A DNA stretch of 37,170 bases from Promethearchaeota archaeon (lineage in GTDB: Archaea; Asgardarchaeota; Lokiarchaeia; Sigyniarchaeales; SOKP01), in contig SDNY01000026.1 of the NCBI GenBank assembly GCA_004524535.1, forward strand, positions 1 through 37,170, read 5' to 3'. The position numbers were made by a program, and so were the translations under genes. Shown piece after piece: positions 16,642 to 25,479 of this stretch; position 1 is the stretch's first letter, and every line of letters begins with the position of its first letter. The notes beneath the pieces were generated by a model that had not been told where the DNA came from, ran no database searches, and was given only the letters and a program-made list of their open reading frames with translations.

Positions 16642-17805
16642 ATGAGCCTATCAAAAAGAGAACGGGTATTTCGGACAGTTGAGCTCGATGGAGAACCTGA
16701 TGTAGTTCCTATTTTTACTTTGGGTTTTGAACGTACTGCAAAATCCTTTTTGGCATATCAAGACTCTGAAGAGAAAAAGGAGTGCGATACTTGGGTTCAA
16801 TCGAAGGCTACAAATATTAAATATTTAATAACAGAACAGCGATTTTGGAATGTAGATGCTAATCCTATGGATCCTTGGGGTTATAACAAAATAAAACAAA
16901 AACTTAGAAAGGCTCCTCCAGAATATCCTGATTGCCGATTAGAAATTATTAGTGGAAGATTATTTAAGAATGTAAAACAAGTTGAAACTGGCTTAGATTA
17001 TTCCTGGTATATTGATGGTTTTTTTACTTCCCCTGAAATTCTGCATTTCTACTGGGATAAATATGGAAGGCCTTCTGAATTAATTAATGACAGATATAAT
17101 TATTCTCCACGAATTTGGGAGGCTTATGTCGAAGCACTTTCACCCTATCTTTATCCTTTGGCACCGCTTGCCATAGCACCTCTCGAAGCTCTTTTTGAAG
17201 GGATGACTATTACAAGGGTTGCCTATCATATGCGAAAAAATCCACACTTTATTCATGAAGTGATGTCGGAATATGCAAAAACTAATGTTGAAATTATTAA
17301 GCGCTTTACCGAAGCGGGAGTAGAAATTGTATGGATGTTTGATGATTTAGGGTATAAAGGTCAGACTATTTTTTCGCTCAAACATTTAAGAGAATTTATT
17401 CTCCCCTATTATAAACAGATATATCAAGCATGTAGAAAACGTGGAATGTTAGTTATACAGCATTCATGTGGAAAAATAGATGAGTTTTTGCCTGATATGG
17501 TTGATGCGGGATTAAATGGCATTCAAGCTCTTGAACCCGCAGCGGGCGTCGATTTAGCACATATAAAAGAAACTTTAGGAGATCGTTTATGCTTACTAGG
17601 GGGATTAGATTCCTCTAGGGTTCTTAATTTTGGAACAGCTAAAGAAGTTGAAGAAGAAGTTAAAAGAGGAATTAAAACAGCCGCTCCAGGCGGGGGATAT
17701 TTTGTTGGTCCAAGTCATAACATTTTAAATATGCCCTGGGAAAATGTTCTTGCAATGAGATCTGCTATTGAAAAGTACCGTAAATATCCTCTAAATTTTG
17801 CTTGA
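16642..17805 (+). CDS. UroD-fold methyltransferase paralog B (no late Zn cysteine)
   Basis: Tandem paralog of the gene at 15375 with the same motifs: SKRERVFRTVEL, LFEGMTITRVAYHMRKNP, QHSCGKID (His274, Cys276), QALEPAAGVDLAHIKETLGD and VGPSHNILNMPWENV (Ser-His-Asn at 358-360). Differences are concentrated in the first third (residues 30-70) and around WMFDDLGYKG versus YMDDLGMKQ, which face the active site in this fold. It is probably in one transcript with the first copy. The pair looks like two versions of one enzyme tuned to related methylated substrates. That reading is inference; the fold and the pair's relatedness are directly visible. Confidence 0.8.
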   Translation: MSLSKRERVFRTVELDGEPDVVPIFTLGFERTAKSFLAYQDSEEKKECDTWVQSKATNIKYLITEQRFWNVDANPMDPWGYNKIKQKLRKAPPEYPDCRLEIISGRLFKNVKQVETGLDYSWYIDGFFTSPEILHFYWDKYGRPSELINDRYNYSPRIWEAYVEALSPYLYPLAPLAIAPLEALFEGMTITRVAYHMRKNPHFIHEVMSEYAKTNVEIIKRFTEAGVEIVWMFDDLGYKGQTIFSLKHLREFILPYYKQIYQACRKRGMLVIQHSCGKIDEFLPDMVDAGLNGIQALEPAAGVDLAHIKETLGDRLCLLGGLDSSRVLNFGTAKEVEEEVKRGIKTAAPGGGYFVGPSHNILNMPWENVLAMRSAIEKYRKYPLNFA

Positions 17806-17924
17806 AGTTATATAAGTTTAAACAGTTATTAATAAGTATTTCAAGTTTTAATGAAAATTTAAAAGTATAGTAAATATATTTTCATTGTTTAATATATCAT
17901 ATAAAATATTAAATTATGAGATAA

Positions 17925-19544
17925 ATGCAATTAGATTATATTGTTAGGAAGGGCGCAAGAAAGATACCAGATAAAGTTGCTCTTGTTGATGTAATGACAG
18001 GTGAAAAAAGCATTAATTACGGTGAATATGATCAAAGATGTAATAATTTCGCAAATTATGTTATAAACGATTTTAATATTAATCCTGGAGATAGAATCGC
18101 ACTATTATTAGAAAATAGTATAGAAATTTGTGTAGCATATTATTCAATCCCCAGAACTTCTGCAATTATTGTACCCTTAAATTTTTTTATGGCTAAAAAG
18201 GAGTTAGAATATTGCATAAATGATTCTAAACCCGTTATGTTAATTTATGGAGATAAATTTAAAGATGATATAAGTTATTATAAGAAAAGATGTCCTTCCA
18301 TCAGAGAATTTATTTCTGAGCAACAATTTGATAAACTTTGTCAAATCCCATTCGAAGGAAAAAGAATTAAGCCTCCTAAAAAAGTATATGAAACAGACAC
18401 TGTTTTTATTGCATATACAGGAGGTACTACGGGATTTCCAAAAGGAGTTATGCTAACCCATGAAGGACTTTTTAACAATATAATGAGTTCTGGTCGAGTT
18501 GTAATTGATTCTTTACACAAAGCCGATAATATAGAAAATGGGTTAGAAATGCTTGAACATAGTATTCTTATTCCTATTCCCATATTTCATTTGGCAGCTA
18601 TGCTCGTTTTTCTAATGAGCAGCTTCATGGGTTATACATTATATTTACATAAAGGATTTAAGGCCGATAAAATAGTACAATCGATAGATAAATATAAAAT
18701 TAATCATATTGTATGTGTCCCAACGAATATTATTAGTTTTGTAGAATATTTAGAGTCTGAAGAAGCTAAAAAGTATGATATTAATAGCCTTAAACAATTG
18801 ACTTATGGAGCTGCACCGATATCTCCTACTGTTTTATCAAGAGCAATGGAACTTTTACCTACTACAAAATTTCGTCAAGCATATGGGCAAACAGAATATT
18901 CGCCTGTTATTACTCAATTAACTTCTGAAGATCATGAATTAGCAAAAAAGTTTCCTGAGATTTTAAAAAGTGGTGGGTGCCCTCAATTTGGTACTGAAGT
19001 TAAAATTTGGAAAAATGGAACATTCCTTCCTAAAGGTAAAATTGGTGAAGTTATTGCATCGGGAAATTCTATTATGAGAGGATATTGGAATAAAAAAGAT
19101 TTAACGCAAAAAACTATTCAAGAAATTGACGGGAAGAATTGGTTATTTACGGGGGATGTTGGATATTTAAAAGAAATTAACGGCAAAGATTACCTATTCT
19201 TAACAGATAGGGCAAAAGATATGATTGTAAGCGGTGGAGAAAATATATACCCTAAAGAAATTGAAAATGTTATTTATCAAATTGATGGTGTTAAAATGTG
19301 TGCGGTGATAGGCGTGCCAGATGAAAAATGGGGTGAGGCAGTAGTGGCTTTAATAGTCCCAAAAGAGGGAGCTAATTTAAAAGGAGAAAAAATAATACAT
19401 TATTGTGGGGAACATCTTGCTGGTTATAAAAAACCAAAAAAAGTAATATTTAGAGAAGATTTGCCCGTCAGTGCACAGGGAAAAATTTTAAAAAGAAAGT
19501 TAAAAGATGAATTTTGGAAAGAAGAAAAACGACTAATCCATTAA
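17925..19544 (+). CDS. Acyl-CoA ligase (AMP-forming)
   Basis: ANL-superfamily enzyme that activates a carboxylic acid with ATP and CoA through an acyl-adenylate. Seen: the P-loop-like A3 motif AYTGGTTGFPKG (residues 163-174), the aromatic/binding segment YGQTEYSP, the ATP-binding TGDVGYL, the hinge region LTDRAKDMIVSGGENIYPKEIE, and the C-terminal catalytic lysine in GKILKRKLK (Lys519). Length 539 is normal for medium/long-chain or aromatic acyl-CoA ligases; the sequence does not settle the chain type. Its last 4 bp overlap the convergent acyl-CoA dehydrogenase gene. Together they supply and oxidise an acyl-CoA. Confidence 0.9.
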   Translation: MQLDYIVRKGARKIPDKVALVDVMTGEKSINYGEYDQRCNNFANYVINDFNINPGDRIALLLENSIEICVAYYSIPRTSAIIVPLNFFMAKKELEYCINDSKPVMLIYGDKFKDDISYYKKRCPSIREFISEQQFDKLCQIPFEGKRIKPPKKVYETDTVFIAYTGGTTGFPKGVMLTHEGLFNNIMSSGRVVIDSLHKADNIENGLEMLEHSILIPIPIFHLAAMLVFLMSSFMGYTLYLHKGFKADKIVQSIDKYKINHIVCVPTNIISFVEYLESEEAKKYDINSLKQLTYGAAPISPTVLSRAMELLPTTKFRQAYGQTEYSPVITQLTSEDHELAKKFPEILKSGGCPQFGTEVKIWKNGTFLPKGKIGEVIASGNSIMRGYWNKKDLTQKTIQEIDGKNWLFTGDVGYLKEINGKDYLFLTDRAKDMIVSGGENIYPKEIENVIYQIDGVKMCAVIGVPDEKWGEAVVALIVPKEGANLKGEKIIHYCGEHLAGYKKPKKVIFREDLPVSAQGKILKRKLKDEFWKEEKRLIH

Positions 19545-20749
19545 AACATCTTTCTTTTTTCTAAAGGTTCTAAAGATTCAGTTTTTCTATAAATTCCTTT
19601 TTGAATAATATATTTCATTACTTCGTCAGTACCTGCCCCTATTCTCATAAGTCTCACATCTCGTGCACATCTTTCAACTGGATATTTATTTGTATATCCA
19701 ATTCCACCTAAAACCTGAATTGCATCATCACATATTTTAAATGCATTCGTACATACAAAAAGTTTAGCCATAGCAGCTAAATTTCCATCTTCCATATGAT
19801 TTACCGATTTCTCTAATAAAGCTTTCCCGGCTTCAAAATTTGTAACCATTTCAGCAATTTTGAAACTAATACCTTCAAATTCGCATATAGGTCTTTTAAA
19901 TTGAACTCTCTCTTGAGAATATTGGATAGCTACATCTATTGCTCTTTTAGCAACGCCCATTACTTGTACAGACACTGCTACCCTCTCGGGGGCCAACATA
20001 ACTTGCATGCTCGAAATTGCAGAAGTTTTACCCATTCTTTTTGTACCATCTGATGTGGGTTTGATTTCCTTGTAAAAAAGAAGGTTTTCTTTAGGGACTC
20101 TAACATTATTGAATTTCATATGCCCTAAATGTAATCCGTGAAGGCCCATCATTTGATACTCTTCAATAACTTCAAATCCTTCCCAATCAGATTCTATTAT
20201 AAACGCTCCGTTTCGGCCATAGACTACAAGAGTATCAGCTATACTTCCATTAGTAATAAACCTTTTTTCACCAGTCAAAATGAATTCATCGTTCAAATCG
20301 TCTTTTTTATATATTGTTTTCATTCTAGATAAGTCGCTTCCAGCATCAGGTTCAGTAAAACAAAAACATCCTATTTTCTCACCTTTTAATAGGGGATCCA
20401 TATATTTACGTAATATTTTTGTTTTACCAAACATACGAATTAAAAGCGCTGGATATGATGATGATAATCGGCTCATGTCAATCGGTAAACTATGATAAGA
20501 AATAGCTTCAGACACTAATAACTCTTGTAAAAATGAACCCGAACGACCCCCGAACCTCTTTGGAAATGTAACTCCGATTAAACCCTTTTTGCCTAATGGT
20601 CTAATTACGTCCCATATCTCCTTTTTTCCTTGATCAATATCATTAACGTATGGCGCAATTTCATTTAATGCATACTCCTCAGCTTCGGCCTTTATCGCTA
20701 AATCCGCTTCACTTAAATTTGAAAACATACTTTCCATTCTAACACTCAA
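19541..20749 (-). CDS. Acyl-CoA dehydrogenase
   Basis: FAD-dependent dehydrogenase that introduces an alpha,beta double bond in an acyl-CoA. Seen: the FAD/substrate segment CFTEPDAGSDLSRMKT (residues 130-145), TGEKRFITNG, the helix FKRPICEFEGISFKIAEM, QVLGGIGYTNKYPVERCARDVRL near the C-terminus, and IGAGTDEV. The usual catalytic Glu in YEGT is replaced by GAGT. A glutamate at residue 255 in LAPERVAVS sits at the alternative position used by isovaleryl- and long-chain acyl-CoA dehydrogenases, so the enzyme is probably active and of that subtype. 402 residues is slightly long. No EtfAB is in the window; the adjacent FixC/FixX genes are candidate electron acceptors. Confidence 0.9.
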   Translation of the reverse strand: MSVRMESMFSNLSEADLAIKAEAEEYALNEIAPYVNDIDQGKKEIWDVIRPLGKKGLIGVTFPKRFGGRSGSFLQELLVSEAISYHSLPIDMSRLSSSYPALLIRMFGKTKILRKYMDPLLKGEKIGCFCFTEPDAGSDLSRMKTIYKKDDLNDEFILTGEKRFITNGSIADTLVVYGRNGAFIIESDWEGFEVIEEYQMMGLHGLHLGHMKFNNVRVPKENLLFYKEIKPTSDGTKRMGKTSAISSMQVMLAPERVAVSVQVMGVAKRAIDVAIQYSQERVQFKRPICEFEGISFKIAEMVTNFEAGKALLEKSVNHMEDGNLAAMAKLFVCTNAFKICDDAIQVLGGIGYTNKYPVERCARDVRLMRIGAGTDEVMKYIIQKGIYRKTESLEPLEKRKMF

Positions 20750-20833
20750 CTCTATTTCTATTTTTAATAATGATTTAATTAAATAATGAATTCTAAAAAA
20801 GAATTTTTAAAAAAAAGATTAAATATCTTAATT

Positions 20834-21112
20834 TTATCCTTGCTCAAAAACTACGCCGGTTCCTCCAGCAGGATATTGAAAACTAATTGCACCTGGTTCA
20901 CAAACTTGATAACATGCTGCACATTCTACACATTTTTGCTTATAATCCTCAGCTAAGACAATTTTTCCTTCTCGTTTCTTCCAAAGATTCATGATACAAA
21001 TGACTAAGCATCGATTGCAAAGGTTACATTTATCATTATCAATAGAAATGAAATCTCCTGTACCCTCTATATGTGTTGAGATACTTTTTAGATCGAAATC
21101 ATTAATATTCAT
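20834..21112 (-). CDS. fixX: FixX-like ferredoxin
   Basis: Small ferredoxin that partners a FixC/ETF-quinone-oxidoreductase-type flavoprotein. Seen: two CxxCxxCxxxC motifs, Cys29-32-35-39 and Cys61-64-67-71, and a C-terminal FQYPAGGTGVVFEQG that matches the FixX family ending. In many FixX proteins only one cluster motif is complete; here both are, so two [4Fe-4S] clusters are predicted. Its ATG overlaps the stop of the FixC-like gene by 4 bp (ATGA), so the two are translationally coupled and are probably a complex. Electrons from the nearby acyl-CoA dehydrogenase may enter here. Confidence 0.85.
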   Translation of the reverse strand: MNINDFDLKSISTHIEGTGDFISIDNDKCNLCNRCLVICIMNLWKKREGKIVLAEDYKQKCVECAACYQVCEPGAISFQYPAGGTGVVFEQG

Positions 21113-22527
21113 TTTCTTCTCCTCCTTTTTTTCTTTTTATCTGGCATTAATGACATTAGTTTTGGAAGTAAATTTATTAAGGTAGGCATTATTGAAGGGT
21201 CCATTAACTTACCCATATCATCCTCTAATGCTTTTGTAAATAAGGGAACAAATTCACTCATCAATGTTGGCATTGCTTGGGGCAAATATTTCTTAACGTG
21301 AGCTACTATTTGTCTTATGCGTACTTTATGTGGTTCTGACCAGTCAAAAATTCCTGTCAATGCTTCACTCACCATAGGAATAAACCAGTCCATATTCTTA
21401 GCATTGAATGGAAGAGCCTTCCACACACTCCATAATTGAGGACCAGCGTCAAATTCTGTCCCGATGCTGGATTCTTCCTGCCATCGCCTCTCATATTCTT
21501 TTAATTTATTTTCAGAATAGTCTCCTTCTGCGATTGCTTCTGCAGCAACTTCTACTGCAATCTCTGCGCTTTCCATAGCTGGAAATATTCCTTCTGCTTC
21601 AAGAGGACATGGAAAGCCTGCAGCATCACCTATTAGCATCACACCATTCGCATAGGTTTTTTCTGGGTAAGGCATCCAAGGTAATAAATGTGCTTGAACC
21701 TCCCTTGGCTTTGCACCTAGCATTTTAATGAGGCGCTGGAAATGTTTAAGATTAACTACGTAATTTAGATAATATAGAGGATTCTTCTCCCAGGATTGCA
21801 TCCAATTACCTAAGCCAACATGAAAACCGTCTCCAAAAAAGACTTGATAAGCGCTTGGAATCCCACCTGCCATCCACCATACAGCTAATGCCTCTTCATG
21901 CATGATTAGGTCGATTTTCTCTCTAGGAGCATAAAAGTCATACTGAGGAACTAATGTGATATGATCATGATACCATTTATCACGTAGTCCAGATTGCTTT
22001 GCAACCATAGAAACGGCGCCATCTGCTCCGATAACAATCGGTGCCATATATTTTTCTCCCTTTTCATCAACTACTCCTTTTACAGTTCCATTTTCCTTAA
22101 TAAGTCCTTTTATAAGTAAAGAACATTTGAGTTCTGCACCAGCATTAGTAGCTAAGTCTGCCATCCACGGATCAAATTCACTACGATAACAATTCATAGT
22201 GATGAAGCTTTTTGCAGGTTCGTAAGTAACTGATTCAGTAGGTCTTGCTAATATCATTGCAGAAACTTCGCCTTTTTTATCTACTAAATAATTACGAGCA
22301 AACCTACCCGCTCGTAATGAAGGACATTTATCTTCTGTTAGATTTTTCATCATATCAGGCCATGATCTCCACATTCTCGGACCCAACCCACATCCAGAAG
22401 AATTTTTTTCTCCTGGTTTCCGACCTCTTTCGAAAAAAATAGTTTTTAAACCTTTTTCAGCAGCAACTTTTGCAGCCATTGACCCTCCTGGACCACCACC
22501 TACAATAACAATATCATACTCTTTCAA
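21109..22527 (-). CDS. fixC: FixC / ETF-quinone-oxidoreductase-like flavoprotein
   Basis: FAD-dependent oxidoreductase of the FixC/geranylgeranyl-reductase/ETF-QO group. Seen: N-terminal dinucleotide motif IVGGGPGGSMAAK (8-20), a middle IGADGAVSMVAKQSG that contacts FAD, and the GVMLIGDAAGFPCPLEAEGIFPAMESAE motif (about 294-321) that closes the isoalloxazine pocket. The usual ETF-QO C-terminal Fe-S part is missing and is supplied by the separate FixX-like gene downstream. The last ~30 residues are hydrophobic then Lys/Arg-rich (DKKKKRRRRK), a possible membrane contact. It diverges from the GlcD-like gene at 22711. A geranylgeranyl-reductase role on archaeal lipids is a real alternative, since the two families look alike. 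Confidence 0.8.
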   Translation of the reverse strand: MKEYDIVIVGGGPGGSMAAKVAAEKGLKTIFFERGRKPGEKNSSGCGLGPRMWRSWPDMMKNLTEDKCPSLRAGRFARNYLVDKKGEVSAMILARPTESVTYEPAKSFITMNCYRSEFDPWMADLATNAGAELKCSLLIKGLIKENGTVKGVVDEKGEKYMAPIVIGADGAVSMVAKQSGLRDKWYHDHITLVPQYDFYAPREKIDLIMHEEALAVWWMAGGIPSAYQVFFGDGFHVGLGNWMQSWEKNPLYYLNYVVNLKHFQRLIKMLGAKPREVQAHLLPWMPYPEKTYANGVMLIGDAAGFPCPLEAEGIFPAMESAEIAVEVAAEAIAEGDYSENKLKEYERRWQEESSIGTEFDAGPQLWSVWKALPFNAKNMDWFIPMVSEALTGIFDWSEPHKVRIRQIVAHVKKYLPQAMPTLMSEFVPLFTKALEDDMGKLMDPSIMPTLINLLPKLMSLMPDKKKKRRRRK

Positions 22528-22710
22528 CTTTTCTTTCTCCCTTTGTGATTTTTTAATTTTTTATTGATAATACTTGCTTTTTAATAATACATAATTTATG
22601 CTGGAATTACTTTAGATTTTAGTAAAATTATTTATTAATTGAATGAAATAATAATAATCATCATACTAAACTATTTAAATTTTATAAATAAATAGAGGTA
22701 TTATCGTCAA

Positions 22711-24168
22711 ATGAATGAAATTTATCAGAAGTTAGTTAAGATTTGCGGTAAAAAAAATCTTTCAAATAATCCAGATCTCTTAAAAACTTATTCAGAAGAT
22801 TGTAGTTATGTTTCGGGAAAAACACCAATCTCCATCGTGTGGCCAAAAAATAGTAAGCAAATTGAAGAAATATTAAAATTAGCTAATTCGATGGGATTCT
22901 CGGTTATCTCTATAAGTTCTAGTTCTAATGTACGTTATCATGGTGATACACTCCCTAAGAAGGATAATAGTGTTATATTAAACCTTTCTAAAATGAAGAA
23001 TATTGTAAGTATAGATAGAAAAAATAGAGTTGTAATGGTAGAACCTGGTGTTACTTTCGCAGAATTGATACCAAAACTTAAGGAAAAAGGACTAAGATTA
23101 TTATTACCCTTACATCCTGAATCAGATAAATCTGTATTAACTTCAGCGCTTAAAAGGGAACCTATTACAATACCCCGATATCACTGGGATAGTTCTGATC
23201 CTCTCCTATGTACAGAAGTTGTTTTCGGTACGGGAGATTTATTCAGAACTGGAACGGCAGCAGGACCGGGAACGATTAAGCAACAACAAAAGAGGGGGGC
23301 AGCTCAAGTCAACCCAATGGGTCCGACTCATTTTAGTCCGTACAGAGTGATCCAAGGTGCACAAGGTAGCATAGGAGTTGTGACATGGGCAACCGTGAAA
23401 TTAGAACTGCTACCCACAGTTCAGAAAGTTATTCATCTTCAATCAGAAAATCTTCAAGATTTATTGGATGTACAACAAATATTATTAAAATATCGTTATG
23501 CTGATGAAATTGTTATTTTACAGAATCTAAATCTTGCCTGTTTAGTAAAGATAGAGTCTTCACAGATCGTAGAGTTAAGTAATTCCTTAGCAAAATGGAA
23601 TTTAATTTATGTATTGTCAGGTCGGGGAAAATTTGCCAACGATAAGATCTCCTATCAAGAAAATGATATTAACGATCTTGTTCAAGAATTAAAGAAAGAA
23701 AAATTAAATAATAATAGCCCTATTAACGAGAAAGATATTCTAACTGCCCTAAAGGAACCAACAGCCTTTCCATGGAGAAGTAGATTAAAAGGGGCATATC
23801 AAGATATATTCTTTATAACAAATTTTGAACGAATACCTGAATTTGTGTCAATCGTGGAAAAAATGGCTCAGAAAAATCTTGGGACTTATATTCAAGCTCT
23901 TAATCAAGGTACTTCATATTATTGCGAATTTGATCTATTTTACGATCCAGGGGATGAAAGTGCAATTCCTGGCATAAAACAAAACTTTATGGATATAAGT
24001 TCAAAACTAATAGAAGCAGGAGCTTTCTTTAATCGACCGTATAGTTTATGGGCAAAGGAAGTTTTTGCAAATCATAGCGAAGAAACTATAACTGCCTTCA
24101 AGAAAGTAAAGAAGATTTTTGATCCTAATAACATATTAAATCCGGGGGTGCTATGTTTTGACGACTGA
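22711..24168 (+). CDS. GlcD-like FAD-binding oxidoreductase
   Basis: VAO/PCMH-type flavoprotein that oxidises a 2-hydroxy acid or similar substrate and passes electrons to the HdrD-like partner encoded next. Seen: an FAD-binding half with ISIVWPKNSKQIEEIL (40-55), ISSSSNVRYHGD and IVSIDRKNRVVMVEPGVTFAEL, and a C-terminal oxidase part ending KKIFDPNNILNPGVL (about 467-481). The SSSSNVRYHGD loop replaces the usual GGGT/S stretch of GlcD. Length 485 is typical. The ATG at 22711 follows AGAGGT 13 bp upstream. It overlaps the following gene by 11 bp. The substrate is not identifiable from the sequence. Confidence 0.8.
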   Translation: MNEIYQKLVKICGKKNLSNNPDLLKTYSEDCSYVSGKTPISIVWPKNSKQIEEILKLANSMGFSVISISSSSNVRYHGDTLPKKDNSVILNLSKMKNIVSIDRKNRVVMVEPGVTFAELIPKLKEKGLRLLLPLHPESDKSVLTSALKREPITIPRYHWDSSDPLLCTEVVFGTGDLFRTGTAAGPGTIKQQQKRGAAQVNPMGPTHFSPYRVIQGAQGSIGVVTWATVKLELLPTVQKVIHLQSENLQDLLDVQQILLKYRYADEIVILQNLNLACLVKIESSQIVELSNSLAKWNLIYVLSGRGKFANDKISYQENDINDLVQELKKEKLNNNSPINEKDILTALKEPTAFPWRSRLKGAYQDIFFITNFERIPEFVSIVEKMAQKNLGTYIQALNQGTSYYCEFDLFYDPGDESAIPGIKQNFMDISSKLIEAGAFFNRPYSLWAKEVFANHSEETITAFKKVKKIFDPNNILNPGVLCFDD

Positions 24169-25477
24169 ACACTTTCCTGAACAGGAATACCGACGGATGA
24201 TTAAGATGTGTTTACGTTGCTCCGTATGTAAGTGGATACCGCAAGTCCAGATCAAAAGTCAGAAGTACGCTTCATGTTGTCCTGCTATGGATATATATGA
24301 TTATCATGCTTATAGTGGTGGGGGGAGAATTATCCTTGCTTTAGCTTATGAAATGGGTAGAGTAAAACCATCAGATGATCTCCTAAATATTGTATATAGA
24401 TGTACTGAATGTGGGAACTGTGCGATTGCTTGTAAATACATGAATACATTAGAACCTTTAGAAATCATCATGAAATTTCGCGAAAAATTAGTAAAGGACG
24501 GATATGGTCCTATGCCTCAACAAAAAGCTTATACTGAAGCAATGAAAAAAGTGAATAATCCTTATAATGAACCACATGAAAAAAGAGTAGATTGGTTACC
24601 TTCAGATATTAAAGTTGATCCTGATGCAAAGTTATTATATTATGTGGGATGTACTTCTTCTTATAGGAGGAAAGAAATGGCCATAGCTGCAGCACGTATA
24701 ATGAATGCAGCAGGAGTTCCATTTAATATTTTAAAAGATGATGAGTTTTGTTGTGGGAGTCCTGTATACCGAACTGGAGATGTTGAATCTTTTAAAGTGC
24801 AACTAAATAAAAATTTAGATGTCATGGAATCAAAGGGAATTGAAACCATTATTTTTAGCTGTGCTGGGTGCTATGATACTTTCAAAGTAGATTATCCCTT
24901 ATATAGAGAATATAACTTTGAAGTTTTACATACTGTGGAGTTTTTTGAACAATTAATTGAGGAAGGGAAATTAAAATTTACAACTGAAGTACCTATTATG
25001 GTTACCTATCATGATCCCTGTCATTTAGGTAGGACCGCTGAACGATATGAAGAATGGGCGGGAGATGAGCTTAAATTAATGCCATTAGTATCAATAAATA
25101 TACCACCAAAACCGAAAAATATTGGAGCAAAGGGAGTTTATGATGCACCCAGGAACATTTTAAATAAAATTCCAGGATTAAAATTAGTTGAAATGGAGCG
25201 TATAATGGAATATTCATATTGTTGTGGAGCGGGAGCCGGTGTAAAATCTGCCTTTCCAGATATGGCTATTAGATCTTCTAAAAATAGAATTGAAGAAGCA
25301 GAGGATTCGGGAGCTAATATTCTTGTATCTGCTTGTCCATTCTGCTCCACAAATTTGCAAGATGGAATTAAAGAAAGTGGTTCAAAATTGAAATATTACG
25401 ATATAAGCGAATTAATATTGATGGCTTTAGGTTTAGACCCTGAAAAATTAATACAAGCAACAGCAGGGGGGGCCTAA
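24158..25477 (+). CDS. HdrD-like iron-sulfur protein with two CCG domains
   Basis: Electron-transfer subunit related to HdrD/GlpC/LutA. Seen: an N-terminal cysteine group (18, 21, 24, 40, 41), a CxxCxxCxxxC motif (82, 85, 88, 92), and two CCG domains: CCG at 198-200 with CAGC at 235-238, and CCG at 355-357 with CPFC at 393-396, plus YHDPCH at 284-289. These hold [4Fe-4S] clusters and, in HdrD, the heterodisulfide-active site. The start is a TTG inside the end of the FAD gene, with GGGGGTG about 8 nt upstream. It is the electron acceptor of the flavoprotein at 22711. A second relative of this gene lies at 35881, also next to a GlcD-like gene. Confidence 0.85.
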   Translation: MTTEHFPEQEYRRMIKMCLRCSVCKWIPQVQIKSQKYASCCPAMDIYDYHAYSGGGRIILALAYEMGRVKPSDDLLNIVYRCTECGNCAIACKYMNTLEPLEIIMKFREKLVKDGYGPMPQQKAYTEAMKKVNNPYNEPHEKRVDWLPSDIKVDPDAKLLYYVGCTSSYRRKEMAIAAARIMNAAGVPFNILKDDEFCCGSPVYRTGDVESFKVQLNKNLDVMESKGIETIIFSCAGCYDTFKVDYPLYREYNFEVLHTVEFFEQLIEEGKLKFTTEVPIMVTYHDPCHLGRTAERYEEWAGDELKLMPLVSINIPPKPKNIGAKGVYDAPRNILNKIPGLKLVEMERIMEYSYCCGAGAGVKSAFPDMAIRSSKNRIEEAEDSGANILVSACPFCSTNLQDGIKESGSKLKYYDISELILMALGLDPEKLIQATAGGA

Positions 25478-25479
25478 GA

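Noticed and set aside
15375-17805. HemE (haem-pathway uroporphyrinogen decarboxylase)
   Set aside because: Tandem paralogs next to two corrinoid proteins, and no other haem genes; context favours methyltransferases of the same fold.
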